The translations under genes were made by a program, and so were the position numbers. From NCBI RefSeq assembly GCF_005280585.1, contig NZ_SZVO01000011.1:186391-250390 (forward strand): 64,000 nucleotides of DNA, read 5' to 3'. Shown here one piece after another: positions 49,072 through 58,514 of the stretch. The DNA comes from Dyadobacter frigoris (GTDB taxonomy: Bacteria > Bacteroidota > Bacteroidia > Cytophagales > Spirosomataceae). Under the pieces are notes generated by a model. The model was not told the origin of the DNA. It saw nothing but the letters and a program-made list of their open reading frames with translations, and did no database searches. Position 1 is the first letter of the stretch; every line of letters starts with the position of its first letter.

Positions 49072-52071
49072 ATGGAGCAAAAAAAGTGGATTAATTATTG
49101 GAAAAAGAGTTTGAGTGATTCTTTAAAAGCAGACATTAACATTGAAAAACTAAGACATTTTGAAATAGAGAATTTTGATATGGATTCTCAAAACGTTGAA
49201 TCAACAGCGGATGTGAACAAACTTATCGACTTTGAAGAAGAGCGGATTAATAAGAAAAAAGGTCTAACAGACAAAGGGAACAAAAGTTGGGAAAGACTGG
49301 AAACCATTCAGATTTTAATAGCACCAATCAAAATCACTCCCTTACCAGAACATTTAATCTTCCTCAAAGACAAAAAAACGAAGTTCCCATTTTGGTATTA
49401 TGTTAAGATAAACAGACAAGGAATTCTTTCGATTCCAGAAGAATTATTTCCAGTTTTTCAAAGAAAATATCTTGAACCACTGGCTGACGAGAGAACCGAA
49501 TTTATTTTCAGTACCGTTGAAAAAGTGGATAAGGCAACGTCCATTGGAAAAGAGAAATACAAATTTTTTCAAGACTACATCAGCTACATAAACGATGTTT
49601 TCAAAAAGGCTATTGAACAATCTATCAGCACTTTTTCCGTCGACGGATACGAAACAGTTCATAACGGAATAATTTTATTGCCGGATGAAGACATCAATGC
49701 CGCAGCCGGAATAATCCATCTTTATGAAAAGATTGCAGCGGAATCTACTATTCCGCCACTGCTGTCAGAATTTATTACCCTGGAAAATAATAAAGAGAAC
49801 CTGCCACTTCCTGTTTCTAAATTAATGGATGTAAATTTTTTGCATATAGGGCAAATGGGATTTGATTTTCCTCTTTCAATTTCTCAAAGAAAAGGTTTAT
49901 ATACATTTTTGCAGGGCAACGATAAAGTTTTTGCAGTTAATGGCCCTCCCGGAACTGGAAAAACGACATTACTGCAAAGTATTGTCGCCAATAAAGTTGT
50001 TGAAAGTGCCATTGCAGGTGAAAATCCACCTGTGATATTAGCTTGTTCAACCAACAACCAGGCCGTTACCAATATTATTGACAGCTTTTCAAAATCAACT
50101 ACCAAACCTGGAAAACTGGAAGGAAGATGGCTCCCGGAGCTGGATGGTTACGCAACTTACTTACCTTCAAATGGAAAAACAGAGGCAGAATTAAAAGGAA
50201 TAAATTACAAAAAACAGAATGGAACCGGACTTTTCAGCAAAGTCGAAAATAAGGAATATGTTGAAAATGCAACGGAATATTTTCTTCAAAAAAGTGCTGT
50301 TTATTTCAGTTCTTCACGATTAAGTATTGATGAAATTACTAAAAAGTTAAGAAATGAAATTATTGATATTCAGCTTATATTGAAAGATGCTTCCTTAAAA
50401 TGGAAGGAATATTTAAATGCAGAAAGTATTTTAAAAGGCTATGTTACTGATCAAATCTCGATAGAAAAATCATATTATTCCAGAGATATTATTGATGAAA
50501 AAGTATTAGGCCAAGACATATCCGCTTTGATGGTTTTAGAAGAACGGATTATCCAATATTTCCAAAAAGAATCCTTTTTCCGCAAAATATTTTGTTCAAT
50601 TGGTATAAAAACTGCTTTAAAAAACAGAGCAGCTGAAATAAGAATTCTTTTACGAGATTCGCTAATCGCCAAAAATGAAGATTTTCAATTTATAAAAAAT
50701 GAAATATTGGATGTTATCAATGACAAAATCAAAATTGCGAAAGCGATAACCATATCCGTTACTGAATGGAAAATTTGGAAGAATAAAAATTCAATTCATG
50801 GTAATCCGTCAAAAACCGAAGAGGAATACTTGTCGTTTGAATATCTGAAAATAGATGGTTTAAAGGAACGGGATGAGGAAAAATCGAAACCAAATTGTTT
50901 CTATGATGAATTGGATATAACGCTAAGACACAAAGCATTTCAGCTGAGTCTGCATTATTGGGAAGCACGATGGCTGTCAAAAATCGAAACCGATTTGAAA
51001 GACCCAAATTTTGATAAAAAGGGTGTTGACGCCGTGAAAAACCGATGGACGCGTCAAGCTATGTTGACTCCTTGTTTTGTAAGCACATTTTATATGTCGC
51101 CGAAGTTTTTCAGTTCTTTCAAATTCTTGAAGAAAAGTGAAGATGGAAAAAACATTTTTGACAATCCGCCTCTTTTTGATTTTATCGATTTACTGATCGT
51201 TGATGAAGCAGGCCAGGTTGCGCCGGAAGTTGGCGCTGCAACTTTCTCACTTGCCAAACAAGCGGTGATTGTCGGTGACGTAAAACAAATTGAACCGGTT
51301 TGGAATATTACCAATAAAATTGACGTCGGGAATTTGAGAAAAGTCGGGCTAATTAACGACTATGATGATCGCGTTTTTGAGACGTGGTTTGACCCAAAAG
51401 GATTTCTAGCATCTACCGGAAGTATCATGAAAATGGCGCAAAATGCCTGCAAATACAAAGAAAAAGGCCTCGATGAAAAAGGCGTAATACTGGTGGAACA
51501 TCGACGGTGTTATGATGAAATCATCAACTATTGTAATGTTTTAGCTTATAATGGACAATTGAAACCACTGAAAGGAAAAGCTAAAAAAACAAATCTTTTC
51601 CCGCCCATGTACTGCATACATGTGGATGGAAATTCAACCATTACAAATTCAAGCCGGACAAATCTTTATGAGGTTGAAGCAATCGTTAACTGGTTGAAAT
51701 TATACAAACAGGAAATTGAAATGCATTATGGAAATATTGAAAATGCCGTTGGTATCATTACTCCTTTTGCTGGACAGAAAAACGATTTAAAATATGCGCT
51801 AAAGAAAGCCGGTTTCGATACAAGCATTTTCAAAATTGGCACAGTTCACGCGCTGCAAGGCGCAGAAAGATCGCTCGTCTTATTTTCGATGGTTTATGGA
51901 AAAGGTGATTCCGGGACTATGTTTTTTGATCGTGACAACAAACCTAATATGTTGAATGTGGCTGTTTCAAGGGCGAAAGACAGTTTTATTGTTTTCGCCA
52001 ATACCGCTATATTAGACAAAAAGGCTAAAACACCCTCAGGTATTTTAGCCAATTATTTAACCTATCAATAA
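49072..52071 (+). CDS. Upf1-like superfamily 1 helicase
   Basis: The protein has 999 residues from ATG 49072 (a TTG three codons earlier is possible). A 280-residue N-terminal region without known motifs is followed by the SF1 motor: GPPGTGKTTLL (Walker A, Lys297), a long charged insertion, the LLIVDEAGQ box near residue 710, and in the second lobe GIITPFAGQKNDL, GTVHALQGAE and NVAVSRAKDSFIVFAN. These are the Upf1/DNA2/Nam7 signatures, for translocation on single-stranded nucleic acid. It stands alone: the transporter ends about 76 bp before, and the peptidase converges 7 bp after. RNA or DNA repair, mRNA surveillance and phage defence are all possible; nothing nearby decides. Confidence 0.88.
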   Translation: MEQKKWINYWKKSLSDSLKADINIEKLRHFEIENFDMDSQNVESTADVNKLIDFEEERINKKKGLTDKGNKSWERLETIQILIAPIKITPLPEHLIFLKDKKTKFPFWYYVKINRQGILSIPEELFPVFQRKYLEPLADERTEFIFSTVEKVDKATSIGKEKYKFFQDYISYINDVFKKAIEQSISTFSVDGYETVHNGIILLPDEDINAAAGIIHLYEKIAAESTIPPLLSEFITLENNKENLPLPVSKLMDVNFLHIGQMGFDFPLSISQRKGLYTFLQGNDKVFAVNGPPGTGKTTLLQSIVANKVVESAIAGENPPVILACSTNNQAVTNIIDSFSKSTTKPGKLEGRWLPELDGYATYLPSNGKTEAELKGINYKKQNGTGLFSKVENKEYVENATEYFLQKSAVYFSSSRLSIDEITKKLRNEIIDIQLILKDASLKWKEYLNAESILKGYVTDQISIEKSYYSRDIIDEKVLGQDISALMVLEERIIQYFQKESFFRKIFCSIGIKTALKNRAAEIRILLRDSLIAKNEDFQFIKNEILDVINDKIKIAKAITISVTEWKIWKNKNSIHGNPSKTEEEYLSFEYLKIDGLKERDEEKSKPNCFYDELDITLRHKAFQLSLHYWEARWLSKIETDLKDPNFDKKGVDAVKNRWTRQAMLTPCFVSTFYMSPKFFSSFKFLKKSEDGKNIFDNPPLFDFIDLLIVDEAGQVAPEVGAATFSLAKQAVIVGDVKQIEPVWNITNKIDVGNLRKVGLINDYDDRVFETWFDPKGFLASTGSIMKMAQNACKYKEKGLDEKGVILVEHRRCYDEIINYCNVLAYNGQLKPLKGKAKKTNLFPPMYCIHVDGNSTITNSSRTNLYEVEAIVNWLKLYKQEIEMHYGNIENAVGIITPFAGQKNDLKYALKKAGFDTSIFKIGTVHALQGAERSLVLFSMVYGKGDSGTMFFDRDNKPNMLNVAVSRAKDSFIVFANTAILDKKAKTPSGILANYLTYQ

Positions 52072-52078
52072 GAAAGAA

Positions 52079-53632
52079 CTATCTTCTTGCACCCTGTTCT
52101 CCTCTCGCCTTAGGCAATTCTTTTCTAGCGATTTTCAGATCCATTTGTGCCGTGTTGTACACAAAAGCAGCAACGACAACAGCCATTTGTTTCAAATCGT
52201 CCATGACCAAACGTTCGTATGTATCAGCATTCGAGTGGTGCGTACGTGTATTGTATTCGATACCATCCTGAATAAACTGGAAACCTGGAAGTCCGACAGC
52301 GTCAAAACTTTGGTGATCGGTTCCTCCTGTATTTCTTGATGTAACCGTTGGGTGATCGATAATATCAGAAAACGAATTCAGCCATTTTTCGAAAGTAGCA
52401 CGCGGACCTTCATTTCCTTGCAAATAAATTCCACGGATGCGACCGGTACCATTATCAATGTTGTAATAGGCTGATAATTTTTCATGAGCCGGAGTAAGTT
52501 TCATGGTTTGCGGATCTCCAAACGTATTTTTTACATAATTTCTTGAACCATGCAATCCTTGTTCTTCACCAGACCAAAGCGCAATTCTGATCGTTCTTTT
52601 TGGTTTTAAACCTGATGCTTTTAAGATACGCATCGCTTCCATCATCACGGTACATCCGGCTGCGTTATCCGTCGCGCCAGTTCCGCTGTGCCAGGAATCC
52701 AAATGTCCGCCGAGCATTACCACTTCGTCTTTTAATTTTGGATCAGTACCCGCAATTTCAGCAATAACATTACCAGTAGTCAGTTTTTTGTCATAAAAAG
52801 AAGTTGCCGATTCTGCTTCCAGTGTCACAGGAATTCCATCTTCAACCAAACGTGTGATCAATCCGGCATGTTCCGGAGACATTTCGAACGATGGGCCGGC
52901 CAATGGAGATTTACCTAAATAAGAAGCACCGTTACTGGTGTAGAAAGTGCCGTGTTTTCCACTTCTCGCGGCTAGTTCCAATTTAATTTTCTGCGTTTTC
53001 AACGTACTATCCACCTTACTTCGGAAAAAACGCATCGTGCGCATTTTTTCCATTTGTTCCGGTGTAAAGTTCCCCTGACCAAAAGGTTGGGAATTCGTCA
53101 TTTTATCAAGATCCTCAGTCGTATAACGAACAGCATCAGGCTTAAAAGTCGGATCCGTGTCAATAGTGCTCTTGATCAACACAATTTTCCCGCTCAATTT
53201 TCCGTCTGCATATTTTTGAAGATCTTCTTCATTTTGAATATTAACAACGACAACTTCTCCCTTGATCGGACCAGAAGTCCCGGAAGTCCATGCTTTTGGA
53301 ATACCGATAAATGGCATATAATATGGCTTTGTCATCGCCAGATAGCTTTTTTCAACCTGCCAGCCTTTTCCAAATTCACCCCATTCTTCAATACGCGAAT
53401 TTGTCAAACCCCATTTTTTCATTTCGCTAACCGACCATTCGGCAGCACGTTGAAAACCTGGTGAATTGGTAAGTCTCGGACCAGAAACATCGGTAAGCTG
53501 ATGTGCAATTTCTTTTACTTTTGAATTATCCAGACCTTCCTTGCGTATTTTGGCCATGGCATCCATATCGATTTCCTGAGCAAATAACACGCCAGGAAAA
53601 AGCAGCAGCATGGGATAAAAAATTCTTTTCAT
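52079..53632 (-). CDS. Secreted M28-family zinc aminopeptidase
   Basis: The 517-residue protein has a signal peptide ending near residue 19 (LFAQ). Zinc ligands are His310 and Asp322 in GGHLDSWHSGTGATDN, with the catalytic and ligand Glu pair 356-357 in SGEEQGL. A PA-type insert lies ahead of the catalytic part (about 120-260). M28 enzymes remove N-terminal amino acids or act on dipeptides. It is the last gene of a minus-strand run with the permease and the DUF885 protein, close to hydroxyproline genes, so digestion of proline/hydroxyproline-rich peptides is a reasonable guess. Confidence 0.92.
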   Translation of the reverse strand: MKRIFYPMLLLFPGVLFAQEIDMDAMAKIRKEGLDNSKVKEIAHQLTDVSGPRLTNSPGFQRAAEWSVSEMKKWGLTNSRIEEWGEFGKGWQVEKSYLAMTKPYYMPFIGIPKAWTSGTSGPIKGEVVVVNIQNEEDLQKYADGKLSGKIVLIKSTIDTDPTFKPDAVRYTTEDLDKMTNSQPFGQGNFTPEQMEKMRTMRFFRSKVDSTLKTQKIKLELAARSGKHGTFYTSNGASYLGKSPLAGPSFEMSPEHAGLITRLVEDGIPVTLEAESATSFYDKKLTTGNVIAEIAGTDPKLKDEVVMLGGHLDSWHSGTGATDNAAGCTVMMEAMRILKASGLKPKRTIRIALWSGEEQGLHGSRNYVKNTFGDPQTMKLTPAHEKLSAYYNIDNGTGRIRGIYLQGNEGPRATFEKWLNSFSDIIDHPTVTSRNTGGTDHQSFDAVGLPGFQFIQDGIEYNTRTHHSNADTYERLVMDDLKQMAVVVAAFVYNTAQMDLKIARKELPKARGEQGARR

Positions 53633-53662
53633 GAGCTCGTTTGTTGTTTTTTAAATCAGGAT

Positions 53663-55090
53663 TCAGGCTACAATCTCTTTTTTGGCAATCAGGTAATAAA
53701 CCGGAATTCCAAGTAATACAATGATCAATCCAGGCCAGGTATATTCCGGCTTGAAAATGATAAGCAAGACACAAAATGCCACGCCCATTACGATGTAAAT
53801 AATTGGCAAAAACGGATAACCGAATGCCTTGTAAGGTCTGTCGGCGTCAGGTCTTTTTTTACGAAGTATGAAAATTCCTACAATCGTCAACATATAAAAT
53901 ACTACAACCACAAAGGAAATCATATCAAGCAAATTGCCATACTTTCCACTTAATGCCCACAAAGAAGCAATCACACACTGAATCCACAAACCAAATTCCG
54001 GTACTGAATTCTTATTCAATTGTCCTACTTTTTTGAAAAACAAACCATCTTTCGCCATCGAATAATAAACACGGGCTCCCGACATAATCAAACCATTATT
54101 ACATCCAAAAGTGGAAACCATGATCATAATCGCAATAATGATGGTTCCTGAATTTCCGAAAATAACGTGGGAAGCCGCGACGGCAACACGGTCTTTATCG
54201 GCTGATGCAATTTCAGGAAGCGATAAAACACCGGTATACATCACGTTTGTCATGACATAAATAACGGTCACGATGATAGTACCCAATGCAAGACTTAGCC
54301 CAATATTACGCTGTGGGTTTTTAATTTCACCTGCAATAAATGTTACATTATTCCAGGAATCACTGCTAAAAATAGAGCCTACCATGGAAGCAGCAATAGC
54401 TCCGAAAGCTGCAAAAGTGGTATAAGATTCTATGCTTCCGTCAAGGTTCAATTTGTGCAAATCCCACATCGTAGCCGAATCCCAGTTGATATGCCAGATT
54501 TCCGGTCTCATGAAAAGCAGGCCGAAAACGATCAGTCCCAAAAGACTTAAAAGTTTCGCCAAAGTGAAGGTTGTCTGGATAATTTTGCCACTATTTACAC
54601 CACGTGTATTAATAAACGTAAGCAGCACAATGACGACAATTGATAGTAGCTGAGCAGGTGTTATCTGCATAAATCCTAAATCAACGGCCACCAGATCTTC
54701 ACTGAATATAGGTAATAGATAAGCCGTAAATTTTGCAAAGGCTACCGCCACGGCTGCAATTGTTGCTGTTTGGATTACGGTAAAAAAGCTCCAACCGTAA
54801 AGAAAGCTGATTAATGGATTGTAAGCCTCTTTCAGATAAACATATTGTCCGCCTGCTTTTGGAAACATCGCACTCAATTCGCCGTAACTTAGTGCGGCGG
54901 TAAGCGTCATGAAACCTGTGATCAGCCAAACAAACATCAGCCAGCCAACGCTTCCTGTATTTCTGGTAATATCGGCGCTTACTATAAAAATCCCCGAACC
55001 GATCATACTTCCGGCGACGAGCATGGTGGCATCTACAAGGCCAAGGGTAGGTTTAAACGAAGTAGTTTCTGACGTACTTTCTTGTGACAT
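53663..55090 (-). CDS. APC-superfamily amino acid permease (LAT-like)
   Basis: The 475-residue protein has about twelve membrane segments. The first helix contains AGSMIGSGIF, the substrate-binding break of APC transporters, and FPKAGGQYVYLKEAYNP is typical of the L-type amino acid transporter group. It would carry amino acids across the inner membrane, by exchange or with a proton or sodium ion. It lies 30 bp upstream of the M28 peptidase and 50 bp downstream of the DUF885 gene, so all three are likely on one transcript. The substrate cannot be named from the sequence. Confidence 0.92.
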   Translation of the reverse strand: MSQESTSETTSFKPTLGLVDATMLVAGSMIGSGIFIVSADITRNTGSVGWLMFVWLITGFMTLTAALSYGELSAMFPKAGGQYVYLKEAYNPLISFLYGWSFFTVIQTATIAAVAVAFAKFTAYLLPIFSEDLVAVDLGFMQITPAQLLSIVVIVLLTFINTRGVNSGKIIQTTFTLAKLLSLLGLIVFGLLFMRPEIWHINWDSATMWDLHKLNLDGSIESYTTFAAFGAIAASMVGSIFSSDSWNNVTFIAGEIKNPQRNIGLSLALGTIIVTVIYVMTNVMYTGVLSLPEIASADKDRVAVAASHVIFGNSGTIIIAIMIMVSTFGCNNGLIMSGARVYYSMAKDGLFFKKVGQLNKNSVPEFGLWIQCVIASLWALSGKYGNLLDMISFVVVVFYMLTIVGIFILRKKRPDADRPYKAFGYPFLPIIYIVMGVAFCVLLIIFKPEYTWPGLIIVLLGIPVYYLIAKKEIVA

Positions 55091-55140
55091 AAAAGGTTTG
55101 GATTTACTCGGGCTTGGTTTTGTTTCCCGAAGCTACAATA

Positions 55141-56952
55141 TTATTTAGAACTATAAAATTTCCATTTCGTTTTAAAATCACGCGCCAGTGGCTGATTCAT
55201 CAAAGTTGCCCTTAGCATCTCTACCGGAATATTGTTTTCCTTCATCATTAAATCATGGAATTTTTTATAGGTCATCTTACCATTATCCACTAATTCATTC
55301 TTCAAGCTCCAAATCTGTATACCTCCCAAAAGATAAGCTACCTGATAAAGAGGACTGTAACCGCCTTCAAACGATCTTCTGACCTCACCTTCGGCATTTG
55401 CCTTCTCATGCCCTACCCGATCCACCAAGAAATTGATACATTGCTGCGGCGTCCATTTGCCTAAATGATAGTTGAGCGAAAAAATGATCCGTGCACAGCG
55501 ATGCATCCGCCAGAACAACATTCCTATTCTTTCTTCCGGCGTTTTGGCAAATCCTTTGTCATACAATAACAATTCCCAGTACAGCGCCCATCCTTCTGTA
55601 TAAAACGGAGTCCTGAAACTTTCCCGGTAAGGTTTGTAGCGACTGCTCATATAATATTGCAAATGATGCCCCGGAACGAGTTCATGTTGTACCGTTCCTC
55701 TGGAAAAATAGGGATTATTCCCACGCATACTCATAAGTTTATCTTCATGCGACATTGTGCTCGTTGGATAGGAAATGCTGATTTCTCTGCCTCCTGTAAA
55801 AAATGGATTTACCAATTGCCGCTGCGGTGTCATCATGATCATCCCCCAGGTTTCGTCGGCGATTGGAGGAATGTCCATCAAATCATATTCCTTTATGAAT
55901 CTTTGGGCATCGTTATAAAGTTTTAAAATCAATTCCGGCTGGGTTCCGGCAGGTACATAGCTGTTTTTAACTTTTTCCTGGGCACTTTTCCAATCATCCT
56001 TAAAGCCCATTTCCTGGGAAGCTTTTAGTAATTCTTTGTCGCACCATACAAATTCCTTATTCGCGATTTCAATTAATTCTTCCGGTGTGTAGTTGATCAT
56101 TTCAACCTGAAGTTGTCTGATCAATTCCTCTCTTCCAATCGGAACGCCGGTGATTCCGCTTCCGTCGTCTTTTTGGGAAGTCGTTAATTTGCCTTTACTT
56201 TTTAGCAATTTGGCATAAGCCATTAAGGCACTATCCAATGTTTCATAAGGCTCGGGAACCCACCACGAATATAAGGGATCATAACCCTGATAAAAATCAT
56301 TCACACCTTTCAACCTTGCCTGAAGACCTTTCACCGCCTGCTCACTGAAAGACGCCAAAGGCATATCCAAAAATTCAACTTTTTTAAGATTTTCAGAAGC
56401 GGTTTTTATTTCCTTGTTTACTGAATTCATCATGCCGGCAACTTCCTGACCATTCACGGTTGCCCCTCTTCTTCTGCTTTTTTCAAGTTGGTATAACTTA
56501 TCAGCAAACGGAATATATTTCGAGATCTGGCCATATTGTTTTTCTTCAATGGCCAGATCTCTCAAATGATCATCAATATTTCTTTTCAACAATATATAAT
56601 CCACTTTGCCATAAACACTCATGACGTTAAAGTCCAGCTTACTGAGTTGATCCAGATATTTGTTGTCAATTTCTATTTGTCTTTTACGCTGCTCCGGTGA
56701 ATTCAAAGGCTGGTTGCGACTGTAATTGGCATAACCGCCACGCCCCTGAACAACGGGAGAATAAAAATCCCGGATCGCAATCAGATCTTGTTCGTATTGA
56801 ATGACAAGTCCGGCTGTTTCGCTGGTTTGACTGTAAAGATTGAATTTGTCGGAAGTTTGGGCAGTACTGTTTTCAATTTTTCCAAAACAAAAAAGAAAAC
56901 TAAAAATAAGATAATAGCAGGAAGAGAATCTGTAAACGTTGACGTATTTCAT
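55141..56952 (-). CDS. DUF885-family predicted metallopeptidase, secreted
   Basis: The 603-residue protein has a hydrophobic N-terminal segment (CYYLIFSFLFCFG). The DUF885 metal motif is HELVPGHH at 423-430, with downstream conserved FRTPFYTEGWALYWE supplying further ligands. The fold resembles that of M32-like carboxypeptidases; the activity of few members is known. It starts after the terminator that ends the hydroxyproline operon, so it belongs to the permease/M28 run. Partner genes support peptide breakdown in the periplasm. Confidence 0.88.
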   Translation of the reverse strand: MKYVNVYRFSSCYYLIFSFLFCFGKIENSTAQTSDKFNLYSQTSETAGLVIQYEQDLIAIRDFYSPVVQGRGGYANYSRNQPLNSPEQRKRQIEIDNKYLDQLSKLDFNVMSVYGKVDYILLKRNIDDHLRDLAIEEKQYGQISKYIPFADKLYQLEKSRRRGATVNGQEVAGMMNSVNKEIKTASENLKKVEFLDMPLASFSEQAVKGLQARLKGVNDFYQGYDPLYSWWVPEPYETLDSALMAYAKLLKSKGKLTTSQKDDGSGITGVPIGREELIRQLQVEMINYTPEELIEIANKEFVWCDKELLKASQEMGFKDDWKSAQEKVKNSYVPAGTQPELILKLYNDAQRFIKEYDLMDIPPIADETWGMIMMTPQRQLVNPFFTGGREISISYPTSTMSHEDKLMSMRGNNPYFSRGTVQHELVPGHHLQYYMSSRYKPYRESFRTPFYTEGWALYWELLLYDKGFAKTPEERIGMLFWRMHRCARIIFSLNYHLGKWTPQQCINFLVDRVGHEKANAEGEVRRSFEGGYSPLYQVAYLLGGIQIWSLKNELVDNGKMTYKKFHDLMMKENNIPVEMLRATLMNQPLARDFKTKWKFYSSK

Positions 56953-57021
56953 TGTACCAATTTAAAAGTTAGGAATATAATTCTTAAAAAAAGTAAATTC
57001 TCGGCAATGAATTTAAATAAA

Positions 57022-57056
57022 AAAGGCGGGTATTGTTTGAGAAAACACCCGCCTTT
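57022..57056 (-). terminator. Intrinsic terminator between the hydroxyproline operon and the DUF885 gene
   Basis: A 10-bp stem (AAAGGCGGGT/ACCCGCCTTT) with an inner TGTTT/AAACA extension. It follows the stop at 57070 by 14 bp on the minus strand. Confidence 0.88.
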
Positions 57057-57069
57057 GTACCAATCAACT

Positions 57070-58332
57070 CTAATTGTATCGCTGTGGATCGTAAACCGAA
57101 ATCTTGATGGAAGTAGGTTTTCTGTCTGCCAACTCCGCTACCACTTTTCCAGTTGCCGGGCCCAGACTTATTCCCATCATGCCATGCCCTCCGGCAACGA
57201 TCAGGTTTTTCAATTTTTTACTATAACCAAGATAGGGCAATCCATCCGGAGAACAAGGACGGAAGCCGTACCAGATATCTTTTACTTCGGGCAATTCTGT
57301 TTTCAAATCCGAATAATATTCGGGGATTGAATTCACAATGCCTTCAACACGGTTCATATTCACTTTGTCATTAACCGGCGCAATTTCCATTGTTCCGCCA
57401 AAACGAACTTTTCCGTTCATAGGCGTTACGGCAACTCTTGCTTCAATCAGCAATGAAGGATGAATAATTTCATGCTCGGAATTGGATTCCATAAAAGAAT
57501 AACCTTTTCCCGGCATGACCGGAATTGTTAAACCTGCTAATTTGGAAAGTTGCGGAAGCCAGGTTCCGCCGGTCATTACAACCAGATCTCCTTCAAAATT
57601 TCCTGATGTGGTTTGTACGGATTTTATTTCTCCGTTTTTGATATTAAAACCAGTTACCTCAGTGTCGGTTTTTATTTCGCCGCCATTTCTTTTCACGTAA
57701 TCGATCAATTGCGGAATCAAAGCATTAGGATATAAATGTGCATCACAACGATAATGCACAGCGCCGATCACATCCAGATTTGCATTTGGTTCCAGCGCCT
57801 GAACTTGTTCTTTATTCAGTATATCGACATTCAATCCTAATTTACACGCGTCACGCCCCACATGAATTTCCTCTTCTCCTGCCTTCTCTGTTTTGTAGAG
57901 CATAAGGATTCCTTTGGTTTCCAGACCAAAATCAAAACCAGGTTCTTTGGCAAGATCTCTGTACAATTGCCTGCTTAACAAATGATAATCACGAAGAAAA
58001 GGAGCCGAATGCTCAACATGACTTGCCGTTGCACTTTTCATGAATTTCAAACCCCAGGAAATCAGTGCAAAATCCAGCGAAGGTTTCACATAAAAAGGAC
58101 TATGACTATCGAACATCCATTTGATACCTTTCGAAATCATCCCCGGTGCAGCCAATGGAATAAAATGACTTGGAACAATCATTCCGGCGTTACCAAAAGA
58201 ACAATTATTTGTCATATCACCTTTATCCAGCAACGTTACTTTCCATCCGCTTTTCAGCAAATAATAAGCAGAAGCCAAACCCATAATTCCGCCTCCGATA
58301 ATGACAACTTTTCCCTTTTCTACTGATTCCAT
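57070..58332 (-). CDS. FAD-dependent D-amino acid dehydrogenase, probable D-hydroxyproline dehydrogenase
   Basis: The 420-residue protein has the FAD/NAD dinucleotide motif VIIGGGIMGLASAYY near the N-terminus, a DadA-like SFGNAG segment, and a C-terminal GHGMMGISLGPATG motif that closes the FAD site. DadA-family enzymes oxidise D-amino acids. In the hydroxyproline path (LhpB-type step) the D-epimer is oxidised to 1-pyrroline-4-hydroxy-2-carboxylate, which fits the neighbours exactly. This is the last gene of the operon, after a 182-bp gap with an AT-rich hairpin, and it is followed by a terminator. D-proline or other D-amino acids are alternative substrates. Confidence 0.88.
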   Translation of the reverse strand: MESVEKGKVVIIGGGIMGLASAYYLLKSGWKVTLLDKGDMTNNCSFGNAGMIVPSHFIPLAAPGMISKGIKWMFDSHSPFYVKPSLDFALISWGLKFMKSATASHVEHSAPFLRDYHLLSRQLYRDLAKEPGFDFGLETKGILMLYKTEKAGEEEIHVGRDACKLGLNVDILNKEQVQALEPNANLDVIGAVHYRCDAHLYPNALIPQLIDYVKRNGGEIKTDTEVTGFNIKNGEIKSVQTTSGNFEGDLVVMTGGTWLPQLSKLAGLTIPVMPGKGYSFMESNSEHEIIHPSLLIEARVAVTPMNGKVRFGGTMEIAPVNDKVNMNRVEGIVNSIPEYYSDLKTELPEVKDIWYGFRPCSPDGLPYLGYSKKLKNLIVAGGHGMMGISLGPATGKVVAELADRKPTSIKISVYDPQRYN

Positions 58333-58416
58333 GATTTTATTAGCCGTTAGCGTTTAAGCTGTTAGACCTACTGGCCACCGGGTTTAATTTACAATTTTAT
58401 GTTGTGTCAACCGAAT

Positions 58417-58452
58417 TAATTATAAAATTATTTTGCTAATTTTTATAATTAA
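58417..58452. promoter_or_regulatory. AT-rich hairpin in the hydroxyproline operon
   Basis: Arms at 58417-58431 and 58438-58452 pair perfectly over 15 bp with a 6-nt loop (TTTTGC). It lies in the 182-bp gap between the epimerase and dehydrogenase genes. The lack of GC pairs makes it weaker as a terminator; mRNA processing or a protein-binding palindrome ahead of a second promoter is possible. Confidence 0.6.
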
Positions 58453-58514
58453 ATGATTAAAAAAATCAGATGATAACGAAAGCTAAAAGCCAACAGCTCA
58501 TCGCTAAAAGTGCT

